64,000 bases of DNA from Butyrivibrio sp. FCS014 (GTDB lineage Bacteria > Bacillota > Clostridia > Lachnospirales > Lachnospiraceae). The translations under genes were made by a program, and so were the position numbers. Under the pieces are notes generated by a model, which had not been told where the DNA came from, made no database searches, and worked only from the letters and a program-made list of their open reading frames with translations. Position 1 is the stretch's first letter; every line of letters starts with the position of its first letter. The DNA is taken from positions 434,001 to 498,000 of the forward strand of contig NZ_JAHA01000003.1 of NCBI RefSeq assembly GCF_000526935.1. The letters run 5' to 3'. This document shows positions 1-8,334 of this stretch, in pieces.

Positions 1-48
1 ATGAAAGTAACTCATTAAGATTACTTCGAAGGGAATTACTAGAGAATA

Positions 49-2148
49 ATGGCAACAAAGAAAGATACTAAGGCAAAAAAGAATGCACTGCTCATAGTTG
101 AGTCACCGACAAAGGTGAAGGCTATCAAGAAGTTTCTGGGATCAGGATATGAAGTTGCTGCCAGCAACGGACATGTAAGAGATCTTCCCAGGAGCACAAT
201 GGGTATTGATATCGAGCACGACTATGAACCTAAGTATATAACTATAAGGGGAAAGGGAGACGTACTTGCCGAGCTTAGAAGGCAGGTCAAGAAAGCTGAT
301 AAAGTCTACCTCGCAACCGACCCGGACCGCGAAGGAGAAGCTATAAGCTGGCATCTTTGTTCTGCACTTAAGCTGGATGAAGCTGATGGCAAGGTTCAAA
401 GAGTTACCTTTAACGAGATCACAAAGAATGCTGTTAAAGAGGCTATGAAGCATCCCAGGGATATTGATATGAACCTGGTTGACGCCCAGCAGGCAAGACG
501 TGTTCTTGACAGAATGGTGGGATATGAGATTTCCCCTATTCTCTGGTCTAAGGTTAAGCGCGGACTTTCCGCCGGAAGAGTACAGTCTGTGGCTCTGAGG
601 ATCATAGCTGACAGAGAAGAAGAGATTGATTCATTTATCCCTACAGAATACTGGACTCTTGATGTTAATCTTGGAGTGACAGGAGAGAAGAAACCTCTTG
701 TTGCCCACTATTACGGAGAGGGCAATGACAAGAAGGATATCAGTTCCAAAGAGGAACTTGATGCTATATGCAAGGATCTTAAGGGAGCCAAGTACACTGT
801 AAGTGATGTAAAGAAGGGCGAGAGAACCAAGAAGGCACCTCTTCCTTTTACCACATCAACACTTCAGCAGGAAGCTTCCAAGTCCCTTAATTTTGCGACT
901 CAGAAGACCATGAGAATTGCTCAGCAGCTCTATGAAGGAATTGAGCTTGGCAAAGAGGGAACAGTCGGTCTTATTACATATCTTCGTACCGATTCCACCA
1001 GAGTTTCGGATGAAGCTGTTGCAGCTGCCAATGATTACATCACCTCCAACTTCGGAGAGAAGTATCTTGCAGAAGGTGCTACAGCCAAGAAGAGCGAGAC
1101 CAAGATTCAGGATGCCCATGAGGCAATAAGACCCACCTATGTGGATCATACTCCCGTTAAGGTCAAGGATTACCTTACAAGAGATCAGTTCAGACTCTAC
1201 CAGCTGATCTGGAGAAGATTTATGGCAAGCCGTATGGCTGCAGCAAAATATGAGACAACAGCCGTTAAGATCGATGCAGGTAAGCACAGATTCACTGTGT
1301 CTGCTTCAAAGACTGTATTTGACGGATTCCTTAATGTCTATACCGACGACGAGGATCAGATTGAGAAGAATGTACTTGCCAAGAGCATAGAGACAGGTAC
1401 AACCCTTAAGTTTGAGTCCTTCGATTCCGCGCAGCATTTCACACAGCCTGCACCTCATTATACAGAGGCATCTCTGGTTCATGACCTTGAGGCTCTCGGA
1501 ATCGGAAGACCCAGTACCTATGCTCCTACAATCTCCATAATCATGGCAAGACACTATATTACCAAGGAGAACAAGAGCCTTTATATCACAGAGCTTGGCC
1601 AGGCTGTTAACAAGATGATGGTTGAGGCATTCCCTCAGATTGTTGATGTTAACTTTACTTCCAACATGGAAGCTCTTCTGGATGGAATAGCAGAGGGCGA
1701 TGTAAAGTGGAAGACCGTAATTGAGAATTTCTATCCGGATCTGGATAAGGCAGTTAAAGCTGCGGAAGAGCAGCTCGAGGCTGTACAGTTTGAGGACGAG
1801 GTCACTGATGAGATCTGTGACAACTGCGGAAGAAATATGGTGATCAAGTATGGTCCCTTCGGTAAGTTCCTTGCTTGTCCCGGATTCCCTGAGTGCAAGA
1901 ACACCAAGCCTTATTTCCAGAAGATAGGTGTTGAGTGTCCTAAGTGCGGCAAGGATATTGTCCTTAAGAGAACCAAGAAAGGACGTATATTCTACGGATG
2001 TATTGATAATCCCAACTGTGACTTTATGTCCTGGCAGAAACCGGCCAAGGAGAAATGTCCCAAGTGCGGCGGCGTAATGTATGCAAAGAGCAACAAACTT
2101 GTATGCGGCAACTCGGAATGCGGATATATCAAGGAAAACAATAAATAA
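49..2148 (+). CDS. topA: DNA topoisomerase I (type IA)
   Basis: Relaxes negatively supercoiled DNA by transient single-strand cleavage. The Toprim domain is at the N-terminus (VESPTKVKAIKKFLG, then the DPDREGEAISWHL acidic motif). The active-site tyrosine is Y311 in the motif LITYLRTDSTR. The last 110 residues hold three four-cysteine zinc fingers (starting near CDNCGRN, CPKCGKD and CPKCGGV), usual for Firmicute TopA. At 699 residues it is full length. The ATG follows a weak purine-rich stretch at about 36-46; the upstream promoter lies outside or at the edge of the window. A strong terminator follows. In Bacillus topA and codY are separated by trmFO, codV and clpQY; here they are adjacent. 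Confidence 0.97.
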   Translation: MATKKDTKAKKNALLIVESPTKVKAIKKFLGSGYEVAASNGHVRDLPRSTMGIDIEHDYEPKYITIRGKGDVLAELRRQVKKADKVYLATDPDREGEAISWHLCSALKLDEADGKVQRVTFNEITKNAVKEAMKHPRDIDMNLVDAQQARRVLDRMVGYEISPILWSKVKRGLSAGRVQSVALRIIADREEEIDSFIPTEYWTLDVNLGVTGEKKPLVAHYYGEGNDKKDISSKEELDAICKDLKGAKYTVSDVKKGERTKKAPLPFTTSTLQQEASKSLNFATQKTMRIAQQLYEGIELGKEGTVGLITYLRTDSTRVSDEAVAAANDYITSNFGEKYLAEGATAKKSETKIQDAHEAIRPTYVDHTPVKVKDYLTRDQFRLYQLIWRRFMASRMAAAKYETTAVKIDAGKHRFTVSASKTVFDGFLNVYTDDEDQIEKNVLAKSIETGTTLKFESFDSAQHFTQPAPHYTEASLVHDLEALGIGRPSTYAPTISIIMARHYITKENKSLYITELGQAVNKMMVEAFPQIVDVNFTSNMEALLDGIAEGDVKWKTVIENFYPDLDKAVKAAEEQLEAVQFEDEVTDEICDNCGRNMVIKYGPFGKFLACPGFPECKNTKPYFQKIGVECPKCGKDIVLKRTKKGRIFYGCIDNPNCDFMSWQKPAKEKCPKCGGVMYAKSNKLVCGNSECGYIKENNK

Positions 2149-2149
2149 A

Positions 2150-2164
2150 AGATTTCTGAAAACT
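2150..2164. promoter_or_regulatory. possible CodY box
   Basis: The 15-mer AGATTTCTGAAAACT matches the published CodY consensus AATTTTCWGAAAATT at 12 of 15 positions. It lies just after the topA stop codon and about 50 bp upstream of the codY -35 hexamer. Autoregulation is plausible, but such matches also arise by chance in AT-rich DNA. Confidence 0.3.
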
Positions 2165-2184
2165 TAACCTTTTTTTCATAATTG

Positions 2185-2218
2185 TAGGCGCTTTACGGTT
2201 TGAAGCGCCTATTTTTTT
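2185..2218 (+). terminator. Rho-independent terminator of topA
   Basis: A perfect 9-bp stem (TAGGCGCTT pairing with AAGCGCCTA), a 9-nt loop and a run of T residues, 36 bp after the topA stop codon. Confidence 0.9.
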
Positions 2219-2228
2219 ATGTTATGAT
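2200..2228 (+). promoter_or_regulatory. sigmaA promoter of codY
   Basis: TTGAAG (2200-2205), a 17-bp spacer and TATGAT (2223-2228), with TG at 2220-2221 making an extended -10. The -35 overlaps the loop and 3' arm of the topA terminator, so terminator and promoter share bases. Confidence 0.6.
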
Positions 2229-2313
2229 ACAAATAGCGTAGTAATAATATATACGCTTTATCGTATATCATTACTATGCAATTTGGGGAAATACCATACA
2301 AAGGAGAAATCTG

Positions 2314-3093
2314 ATGAGTAGTGTACAGCTACTGGATAAGACTCGAAAGATCGGCAAGCTATTACACAACAGCAACTCGGGAAAGGTGGTTTTTAACGAC
2401 ATATGCCGTGTCCTGTGTGATATTCTATCCTCAAATATGTTTGTCATAAGCAAAAAAGGTAAGGTTCTCGGTATCGGAGAGAGCGCTAATGTGGAATCCT
2501 TAAGTGATCTTCTGGTGGATAACGTAGGTTCTTTTATCGACCCTATGCTTAATGAGAGACTTCTGACAATCCTGTCAACCAAAGAGAACGTTAATCTTGA
2601 GACCCTTGGTTTTGAAGGAATAGACAGCTCGAAGTTTCAGGCGATCATAACTCCCATCGAGATAGCCGGGGAGAGGCTGGGAACTCTTTTCATCTACAAG
2701 ACAGATAAGCCTTACGATATTGATGACATTATTCTTTGCGAGTACGGAACCACTGTTGTGGGACTGGAAATGCTAAGAGCAGTTAACGAAGAGAATGCCG
2801 AAGAGAACAGAAAGCTGGCGGTTGTAAGATCAGCCATCGGTACACTTTCATTTTCCGAGATGCAGGCTATCATTCACATTTTTGATGAGCTTGACGGAAT
2901 GGAGGGTGTACTTGTAGCCAGCAAGATTGCGGACAGGGTTGGCATTACACGAAGCGTAATCGTAAATGCATTAAGAAAATTTGAAAGTGCAGGTGTTATA
3001 GAATCAAGATCCTCAGGAATGAAGGGAACTTATATCAAGGTCACCAACGACGTGGTCTTTGACGAGATCAAAAAACTAAAGCAGGAAATGTAA
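2314..3093 (+). CDS. codY: GTP-sensing pleiotropic transcriptional regulator CodY
   Basis: Global repressor of nutrient-limitation genes in low-GC Gram-positive bacteria; it responds to GTP and branched-chain amino acids. The N-terminal GAF-like sensor covers roughly residues 1-150, a linker helix follows, and the winged helix-turn-helix is near residues 195-245 (VASKIADRVGITRSVIVNAL, then a GMKGTYIKV wing). Its 259 residues are typical. The ATG is preceded by AAAGGAGAAAT. A CodY-like box lies upstream, and a sigma28-like promoter overlaps the end of the gene. In Bacillus CodY controls motility genes, so its place directly upstream of the flagellar operon is consistent with that role. Confidence 0.96.
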   Translation: MSSVQLLDKTRKIGKLLHNSNSGKVVFNDICRVLCDILSSNMFVISKKGKVLGIGESANVESLSDLLVDNVGSFIDPMLNERLLTILSTKENVNLETLGFEGIDSSKFQAIITPIEIAGERLGTLFIYKTDKPYDIDDIILCEYGTTVVGLEMLRAVNEENAEENRKLAVVRSAIGTLSFSEMQAIIHIFDELDGMEGVLVASKIADRVGITRSVIVNALRKFESAGVIESRSSGMKGTYIKVTNDVVFDEIKKLKQEM

Positions 3094-3104
3094 ACTGCCG
3101 ATAA
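3077..3104 (+). promoter_or_regulatory. sigma28/SigD-type flagellar promoter
   Basis: TAAA (3077-3080), a 16-bp spacer and GCCGATAA (3097-3104), matching the flagellar sigma factor consensus TAAA-N14-16-GCCGATAW. It starts inside the last codons of codY and reads toward flgB. A terminator-like hairpin (3148-3186) lies between it and flgB. Confidence 0.55.
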
Positions 3105-3147
3105 ATACCATGTAGAATATCACATGGCATGGATGGATATAACGATG

Positions 3148-3186
3148 AAGGGATTTATCAGAGGATAAGTCCCTTTCTTTGTTTTT
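3148..3186 (+). terminator. terminator after codY
   Basis: A 12-bp stem with one G-U pair (AAGGGATTTATC against GATAAGTCCCTT), an AGAG loop, then TCTTTGTTTTT. It closes codY transcription and would also meet any transcript started at the sigma28-like site. Confidence 0.8.
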
Positions 3187-3241
3187 ATCATAGATTTTGT
3201 GTTTTATTATTTCAAAGGGTACAACATAAAGTATATTTTGC

Positions 3242-3279
3242 TTGTATTTTCGGTAAAATAATCATATTATTAATATGAT
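3242..3279 (+). promoter_or_regulatory. candidate flgB operon promoter with palindrome
   Basis: TTGTAT (3242-3247), a 17-bp spacer and TATTAT (3265-3270). The -10 sits inside a perfect palindrome, ATCATATTA-T-TAATATGAT (3261-3279), which could be an operator. A second, imperfect palindrome (TGCAAGGAT...ATCCTGCA) follows at about 3278-3299, just before the flgB ribosome binding site. Confidence 0.4.
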
Positions 3280-3323
3280 GCAAGGATTATATCCTGCATT
3301 AGGTAGGAAAGGAGGAACCGGCA

Positions 3324-3716
3324 ATGATAAACAGCAACGTCTTTGATTACATCAACGTTCTGGACAAGGCTGCTGATGCATCCTGGACCAGGAATGAGAT
3401 ACTTGCCAATAATATTGCCAACGTTGATACCCCCGGCTACAAGAGAGAAGATCTGAACTTTGAGGATGAACTGGAGAGAGCTCTTGGACACTCCAGGTAT
3501 AAGACCATGGACAAAAAAGTTGCAGATCTTAAGACCAAGCATTTAGAAGCCCGTGTTGTCAATGATTATCCCGGCTTTTCCTACAGAAGCGACAAGAATA
3601 ATGTGGATATTGAGACCGAAAATGTTATGTTGGCAGCCAATCAGCTCAAGTATCAGGGACTTATGAACGGATTGAAGAGTGAATTTTCAAATCTGTCCAT
3701 GGTTATGAAGTCCTGA
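3324..3716 (+). CDS. flgB: flagellar basal-body rod protein FlgB
   Basis: Proximal rod subunit of the flagellar basal body, exported by the flagellar type III apparatus. The N-terminus carries the rod-protein signature (NEILANNIANVDTPGYKRED) and the C-terminus the helical region that polymerises with other rod proteins. 130 residues is normal for FlgB. AAAGGAGG precedes the ATG. It is the first gene of an operon running through fliJ and a MotE-like gene; flgC follows after 15 bp. Confidence 0.95.
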   Translation: MINSNVFDYINVLDKAADASWTRNEILANNIANVDTPGYKREDLNFEDELERALGHSRYKTMDKKVADLKTKHLEARVVNDYPGFSYRSDKNNVDIETENVMLAANQLKYQGLMNGLKSEFSNLSMVMKS

Positions 3717-3731
3717 TAAAGGAGGTGCGTC

Positions 3732-4184
3732 ATGAGCATATTTGATTCCTTTAATATCAATTCATCCGGTATGACCGCTCAGAGATTCAGAATGGATATA
3801 ATCTCCGAGAATATTGCCAATGCCAATACAACAAGGACCGGAGACGGTAAGCCGTATGTCCGCAAGGTTGTAACCTTTACTGAGAAGGGTTCGCAGACAC
3901 CTTTCTCAAGGATACTTAACGAGAGGCTTGATCATTATTCAGGCCGAGGCGTTAAGGTATCCAGCGTTCAGGATGACACCTGGACTCAGATGAATATTGT
4001 ATATGATCCGTCACATCCCGATGCGGATGCTAACGGCTATGTAACATATCCCAATGTTAATACGGTCACTGAGATGACCAACCTCATAGATGCCAGCAGG
4101 TCCTATGAGGCTAATGCTACCGCCTTTAATGCAAGCAAGAATTTAGCTTCACGGGGACTTGAACTTGGACAGGGCGGAACATAA
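3732..4184 (+). CDS. flgC: flagellar basal-body rod protein FlgC
   Basis: Proximal rod subunit. It has the conserved rod signature near the N-terminus (RMDIISENIANANTTRTGDG) and the C-terminal motif VTEMTNLIDASRSYEAN shared by FlgC and FlgG. 150 residues is the usual length. AAAGGAGG lies just upstream of the ATG. It is followed by fliE after 49 bp, in the canonical flgB-flgC-fliE order. Confidence 0.96.
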   Translation: MSIFDSFNINSSGMTAQRFRMDIISENIANANTTRTGDGKPYVRKVVTFTEKGSQTPFSRILNERLDHYSGRGVKVSSVQDDTWTQMNIVYDPSHPDADANGYVTYPNVNTVTEMTNLIDASRSYEANATAFNASKNLASRGLELGQGGT

Positions 4185-4233
4185 CGGGGTTTTAGCAATA
4201 TCTTTTTCACAGGGACTTTTTGGAGGGACTTAA

Positions 4234-4578
4234 ATGGCATCAGTTGATATTTCTCAGCTCAGAAATGTAACTTCAGATGTGATAAGGAATGCGGAGAAGA
4301 CTAACAGCCGCGTTTACAATGTTCTTAAGGATAATCAGGAGGGAAATGATGAGTCCTTTAAGAGCATATTTCAGTCAGTGGTGGACAATATCAATACCAC
4401 CAATGCTTATCTTTCTGATGCAGAGAATGAAGAGATCAAGTGGGCGCTTGGACAGACAGATAACACCCACGATCTTTCGATCGCGCTTCAGAAGGCGTCA
4501 ACTACACTGCAGTACACAGTGGCCATCAGAGATCGTGCGATGGCAGCCTACAGAGAGCTGACTCAGATGCAGATTTAA
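4234..4578 (+). CDS. fliE: flagellar hook-basal body complex protein FliE
   Basis: Links the MS ring to the rod and is needed for assembly of the export gate. The C-terminal half carries the FliE pattern (HDLSIALQKASTTLQYTVAIRD). 114 residues, typical length. TGGAGGGA precedes the ATG. The last bases of the gene form part of the outer stem of a large inverted-repeat structure that fills the gap to fliF. Confidence 0.93.
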   Translation: MASVDISQLRNVTSDVIRNAEKTNSRVYNVLKDNQEGNDESFKSIFQSVVDNINTTNAYLSDAENEEIKWALGQTDNTHDLSIALQKASTTLQYTVAIRDRAMAAYRELTQMQI

Positions 4579-4732
4579 GCGATATAGGGATTCAAATACA
4601 TATAACCATGTGCTTGCACATGTGGTTATATGTATTTGAAGACCGAACGGACATGAGAATGGAGCACGATAGTGCGGAATTCGAATGTCCGCAGCAAAAC
4701 GACAGCGAAGCGGAGTTTTGCGAATATCGCTT
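4577..4732. repeat. 156-nt nested inverted-repeat element (four-way junction fold)
   Basis: The whole fliE-fliF gap folds on itself. Outer stem: AAGCGATAT (4577-4585) with ATATCGCTT (4724-4732). Inside are three hairpins: 4591-4640, a 23-bp stem with a 2-nt bulge and TT loop; 4648-4691, CGGACAT with ATGTCCG and an inner GCAC-GATA-GTGC; and 4694-4721, GCAAAAC with GTTTTGC. It has no T-run, so it is not a simple terminator. It could be a structured RNA in the flagellar mRNA or a MITE-like palindromic insertion. No second copy was noticed in the window. Confidence 0.75.
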
Positions 4733-4769
4733 ATACAGTTCATTTTTATAAATTGGGGAGGGAGAATAA

Positions 4770-6386
4770 ATGCCTGAGAGATTACAAGCAATTCGGCAGA
4801 GGATTCTCGATTGGTGGAATCAATTCACAGCAAGGCAGAAGACCTTGATCATCGGTGCCGCGACTGTTGTGGTTCTCACAATAGTTATTCTGGTATCCGT
4901 CTTAAATCAACCGCAGTATGTTTTATTGGCTACAGCCAACTCCACTAAGGAGGCCTCGGAAATAAGGGACCTTCTTGATGCCAATGCCGTCAAATACAAG
5001 ATGTCGGATAACGGTCTTGAATTCAGGGTATTGAAGAAGGAGCAGGGCTCAGCCAGTCTTTTGCTGGGAGCAAATGACATTCAGTCCTACGCTTACAGCA
5101 TCGATAACGTAACAGACGGAAGTTTTTCAACAACGGAATCTGACAAACAAAAGAAATACGTATTGTACCTGGAGAGCCGGCTGGAACAGGATTTCCTGGC
5201 CCGGTTTGATGCAATAGAAAGTGCCAATGTCCAGCTCCATATTCCCGATAATGACGGAACGCTTATCGGCAATCAGGAGCCTTCAAGCGCATGGATAGTT
5301 CTGACACTTAAGGAAGACAGCAAGTTTGATGAAGAAAATGCGGCATTTCTTGCAAGAGGCGTGGCTACAGCCATCGGCAATGACAATACCGATGATATTG
5401 TCATTCTCGACTCGGCAAGTAACATGCTCTTTTCCGGAGGAGAAGATTCAACAACTGCAGGTCTGGCGTCATCCCAGCTTTCAGCCAAAGCCAAGGCAGA
5501 GCAGCTTGTTAAGACTGAGGTTAAGAAAGTACTTCTTGGAACCAAGCTCTATGATGACATAGAGGTTGCCAGCAATCTGGTTCTGGATTTCTCCAACAAG
5601 GAAACCGTTGAACATCATTATACTCCTGCAGAAGATCAGACACAGGGCGTTTTGAGCCATGAAGACCTCTACAGTGCAGAGAACGTCAGCGGCGTAAGCG
5701 GAATTCCCGGTACGGATTCCAATGCTGATGATGAGACCAGTTATGTTACCATCGACAACAACAATTCGACATCAACTATAACCGAGGAATCAAGGGATTA
5801 TCTTCCCAACGAGAAGATAGTTACAGAGACCAGTGTTCCCGGTGCGATAGTTTATAAGGATTCTTCCATTTCGGTTACAGCCATTAACTACGTGATCATG
5901 AAGGAAGAGGAATACAAGGCTGCGGACCATGACAATATGACATGGGACGATTACAAGCTTGCAAATAATCAGCCTGTTGCCATGGATGTTCCCGAGGATA
6001 TGATCAATGTAGTTTCAAAGGCTACAGGTATTGATGCTGCAAATGTAGCTATGGCTGCATATACCGAGTATGTTTATTTCGACAGAAGCGGATCCAATAT
6101 CACTGTTACGGATGTGCTTCAGATCCTTCTTATTCTGGTTATTCTCGGACTTCTTGCCTTTATCATTATCAGAAGCATGTGGACCAGCAAGAAGCAGGTG
6201 GAGGAGCCGGAACCGGAACCCTTATCCGTGGAGCAGCTTTTGGAATCACAGCCTGAGGAGACTCTTCAGGATATTGAGATGGATACGGGATCAGAGACCA
6301 AGAGGCTTATCGAGAAGTTTGTGGATGAGAATCCCGAAGCAGCCGCAACTCTGCTTCGTAACTGGCTGAATGAAGATTACATCTGA
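4770..6386 (+). CDS. fliF: flagellar M-ring protein FliF
   Basis: Builds the MS ring in the cytoplasmic membrane, the base on which rod and C-ring assemble. There is an N-terminal membrane segment (about residues 26-46, TLIIGAATVVVLTIVILVSV), ring-building domains in the middle, and a second membrane segment near residues 450-470 (LQILLILVILGLLAFIIIRS). The cytoplasmic tail ends in an acidic stretch plus VDENPEAAATLLRNWLNED, the FliG-binding motif. 538 residues. GGGGAGGGAGAATAA precedes the ATG. The gene is separated from fliE by the folded 156-nt element. Confidence 0.96.
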   Translation: MPERLQAIRQRILDWWNQFTARQKTLIIGAATVVVLTIVILVSVLNQPQYVLLATANSTKEASEIRDLLDANAVKYKMSDNGLEFRVLKKEQGSASLLLGANDIQSYAYSIDNVTDGSFSTTESDKQKKYVLYLESRLEQDFLARFDAIESANVQLHIPDNDGTLIGNQEPSSAWIVLTLKEDSKFDEENAAFLARGVATAIGNDNTDDIVILDSASNMLFSGGEDSTTAGLASSQLSAKAKAEQLVKTEVKKVLLGTKLYDDIEVASNLVLDFSNKETVEHHYTPAEDQTQGVLSHEDLYSAENVSGVSGIPGTDSNADDETSYVTIDNNNSTSTITEESRDYLPNEKIVTETSVPGAIVYKDSSISVTAINYVIMKEEEYKAADHDNMTWDDYKLANNQPVAMDVPEDMINVVSKATGIDAANVAMAAYTEYVYFDRSGSNITVTDVLQILLILVILGLLAFIIIRSMWTSKKQVEEPEPEPLSVEQLLESQPEETLQDIEMDTGSETKRLIEKFVDENPEAAATLLRNWLNEDYI

Positions 6387-6419
6387 TAGATACAAGATTT
6401 TTAATGGGGAGTAAAAGCC

Positions 6420-7454
6420 ATGATGGATTATGAAGGAGGCGGCAACAGCCTTACCGCCGATTTTACGGGGACACAAAAAGCGGCGATTCTTTTGATCGCA
6501 CTGGGACCTGAAAAGTCCTCCGCCATATTTAAACACCTCAAAGAGGAAGAGATTGAGGAACTAACCCTGGAGATAGCCAACACCAGAAGCGTCACCTCAC
6601 AGATCAAAGAGGCAGTGCTTGAGGAGTTCTACGGAGTACTTCTTGCTCAGCAGTATATTGCAGAGGGTGGTATTTCCTATGCTAAGGAACTTCTTGAGAA
6701 AGCTCTCGGTGAAGATAAGGCTCTTGACGTTATCAGTAAGCTCACAGCTTCCCTGCAGGTTAAGCCTTTCGAATTCATCAGAAAGACAGAGCCTTCACAG
6801 CTGCTTACTTTCATCCAGGATGAGCATCCTCAGACAATTGCTCTTATTTTGTCATACATGTCACCGGCTCAGAGTGCCATGATCCTTTCCGCTCTGGCAC
6901 CGGACAGACAGGCTGATGTAACAAAACGTATAGCTGCCATGGACAGAACAAGTCCGGATACGATCAAAGAGGTAGAGAAGGTTTTGGAATCAAAGTTGAC
7001 ATCTCTTGTAAATCAGGATTACACCATTGTCGGTGGTGTGGATGCGGTAGTAGAGATCCTCAATACCGTAGACCGTGCGACAGAGAAGCATATCATGGAA
7101 ACTCTGGAAATCGAAGAGCCGGAGCTTGCAGACGAGATCAGAAAGAAGATGTTCGTATTCGAGGACGTTCTGCTTCTGGACGACAGATCAATTCAGAGAG
7201 TGCTGCGTGAGGTTGAGAACAGTGACCTTGCTCTTGCATGTAAGAGTGCTACAGAGCAGGTTCAGACCGCTATTTTCAACAACCTTTCAAAGCGTCTTGC
7301 AGCCATGATCAAGGAAGATATGGATTTCATGGGCCCTGTGCGTATGAAGGATGTTGAAGAGGCCCAGCAGAAGATCGTTAACGTCATCAGAAAGCTTGAG
7401 GACGCAGGTGAAATCGTAATCTCCAGAGGTGGAGGTGATGAGCTAGTTGTCTAA
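6420..7454 (+). CDS. fliG: flagellar motor switch protein FliG
   Basis: C-ring protein that couples stator torque to the MS ring and governs rotation direction. N-terminal FliF-binding region (GTQKAAILLIALG), armadillo-like middle domain (EHPQTIALILSYM), and the torque helix region with charged residues (MFVFEDVLLLDDRSIQRVL). 344 residues, normal. An in-frame ATG three bases downstream (6423) is an equally possible start. The end overlaps fliH by 8 bp, suggesting translational coupling. Confidence 0.97.
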   Translation: MMDYEGGGNSLTADFTGTQKAAILLIALGPEKSSAIFKHLKEEEIEELTLEIANTRSVTSQIKEAVLEEFYGVLLAQQYIAEGGISYAKELLEKALGEDKALDVISKLTASLQVKPFEFIRKTEPSQLLTFIQDEHPQTIALILSYMSPAQSAMILSALAPDRQADVTKRIAAMDRTSPDTIKEVEKVLESKLTSLVNQDYTIVGGVDAVVEILNTVDRATEKHIMETLEIEEPELADEIRKKMFVFEDVLLLDDRSIQRVLREVENSDLALACKSATEQVQTAIFNNLSKRLAAMIKEDMDFMGPVRMKDVEEAQQKIVNVIRKLEDAGEIVISRGGGDELVV

Positions 7455-8322
7455 TCTTTTCAAAGCAGGATTCGTAAGCTTTGACGCAACCGAACCCAAG
7501 ATAATTGACAGTAATGAGCTGGCTAACAAAAAAATCGAAGCGTTCCAGGAACAGGAACTGAAAAGACAAAGGTCCATGATGGCCCAGGAAGATGGCTACA
7601 TGGAAGGGGATGAAGAAGGTGATTTTGTTCCCGGAATAGATATGGAGCAGCTTACACAATTAACAGAGGATCAGAGCATGTTGGAATCAGTACCTGATCC
7701 TCAGTTTGATATGGAAGCAATGCAGGCTGAGATAGATTTTAAGCTTCAGCAGGCACAGGAGCAGGCCGACATGATAATTCAGGATGCCCAGGCCCAGGCT
7801 GAGAACATCAGGCAGAATGCCATAGAGCAGGGCAGACAGGAAGGTTATCAGGCCGGCTACCAGGAAGGAGCAGCTGCAGCGGCAGCCCTTCAGGAGGATG
7901 TGGATCTCAAGAAAGAGGAACTGGAGAAGCAGTATCAACAGATAGTTGATGAGCTCGAGCCCGAAATGGTGGATGTTCTTACCCAGATCTATGAACACGT
8001 TTTCAATATTGAGCTTCGTGAGGATAAAGGGATCATCCTTCATCTGTTAAAAACAACTCTTTCAAGGATCGAACCCGGCAAGGATCTTATCGTCCATGTT
8101 TCTTCCGATGATTACGACGATATCATGGACCAGAAGGAAGAACTGGATGCATGCATAACTTCTCCCAATACCAGCATGGAGATCATTGAAGATCCTCTGC
8201 TTAAGGAGAATGAGTGCATGATCGAATCAGACAGCGGAGTATTTGACTGCAGTCTGGGTGTGGAACTTTCAGAGATAACAAGGAAGCTTAAGCTTCTTTC
8301 TTTTGACCGTAATAGAAGATAA
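7447..8322 (+). CDS. fliH: flagellar assembly protein FliH
   Basis: Regulator of the FliI ATPase in the soluble export complex. It starts with TTG at 7447, eight bases inside fliG, with GGAGGTGAT placed well upstream. The N-terminal third is acidic and Gln/Glu-rich; a central coiled coil includes the FliH-type Gly/Gln/Glu repeats (EQGRQEGYQAGYQEG); the C-terminal domain resembles the V-type ATPase E subunit. 291 residues. FliH is weakly conserved, so the call also rests on its position between fliG and fliI. Confidence 0.88.
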   Translation: MSNLFKAGFVSFDATEPKIIDSNELANKKIEAFQEQELKRQRSMMAQEDGYMEGDEEGDFVPGIDMEQLTQLTEDQSMLESVPDPQFDMEAMQAEIDFKLQQAQEQADMIIQDAQAQAENIRQNAIEQGRQEGYQAGYQEGAAAAAALQEDVDLKKEELEKQYQQIVDELEPEMVDVLTQIYEHVFNIELREDKGIILHLLKTTLSRIEPGKDLIVHVSSDDYDDIMDQKEELDACITSPNTSMEIIEDPLLKENECMIESDSGVFDCSLGVELSEITRKLKLLSFDRNRR

Positions 8323-8334
8323 CAGAGGTGTATT

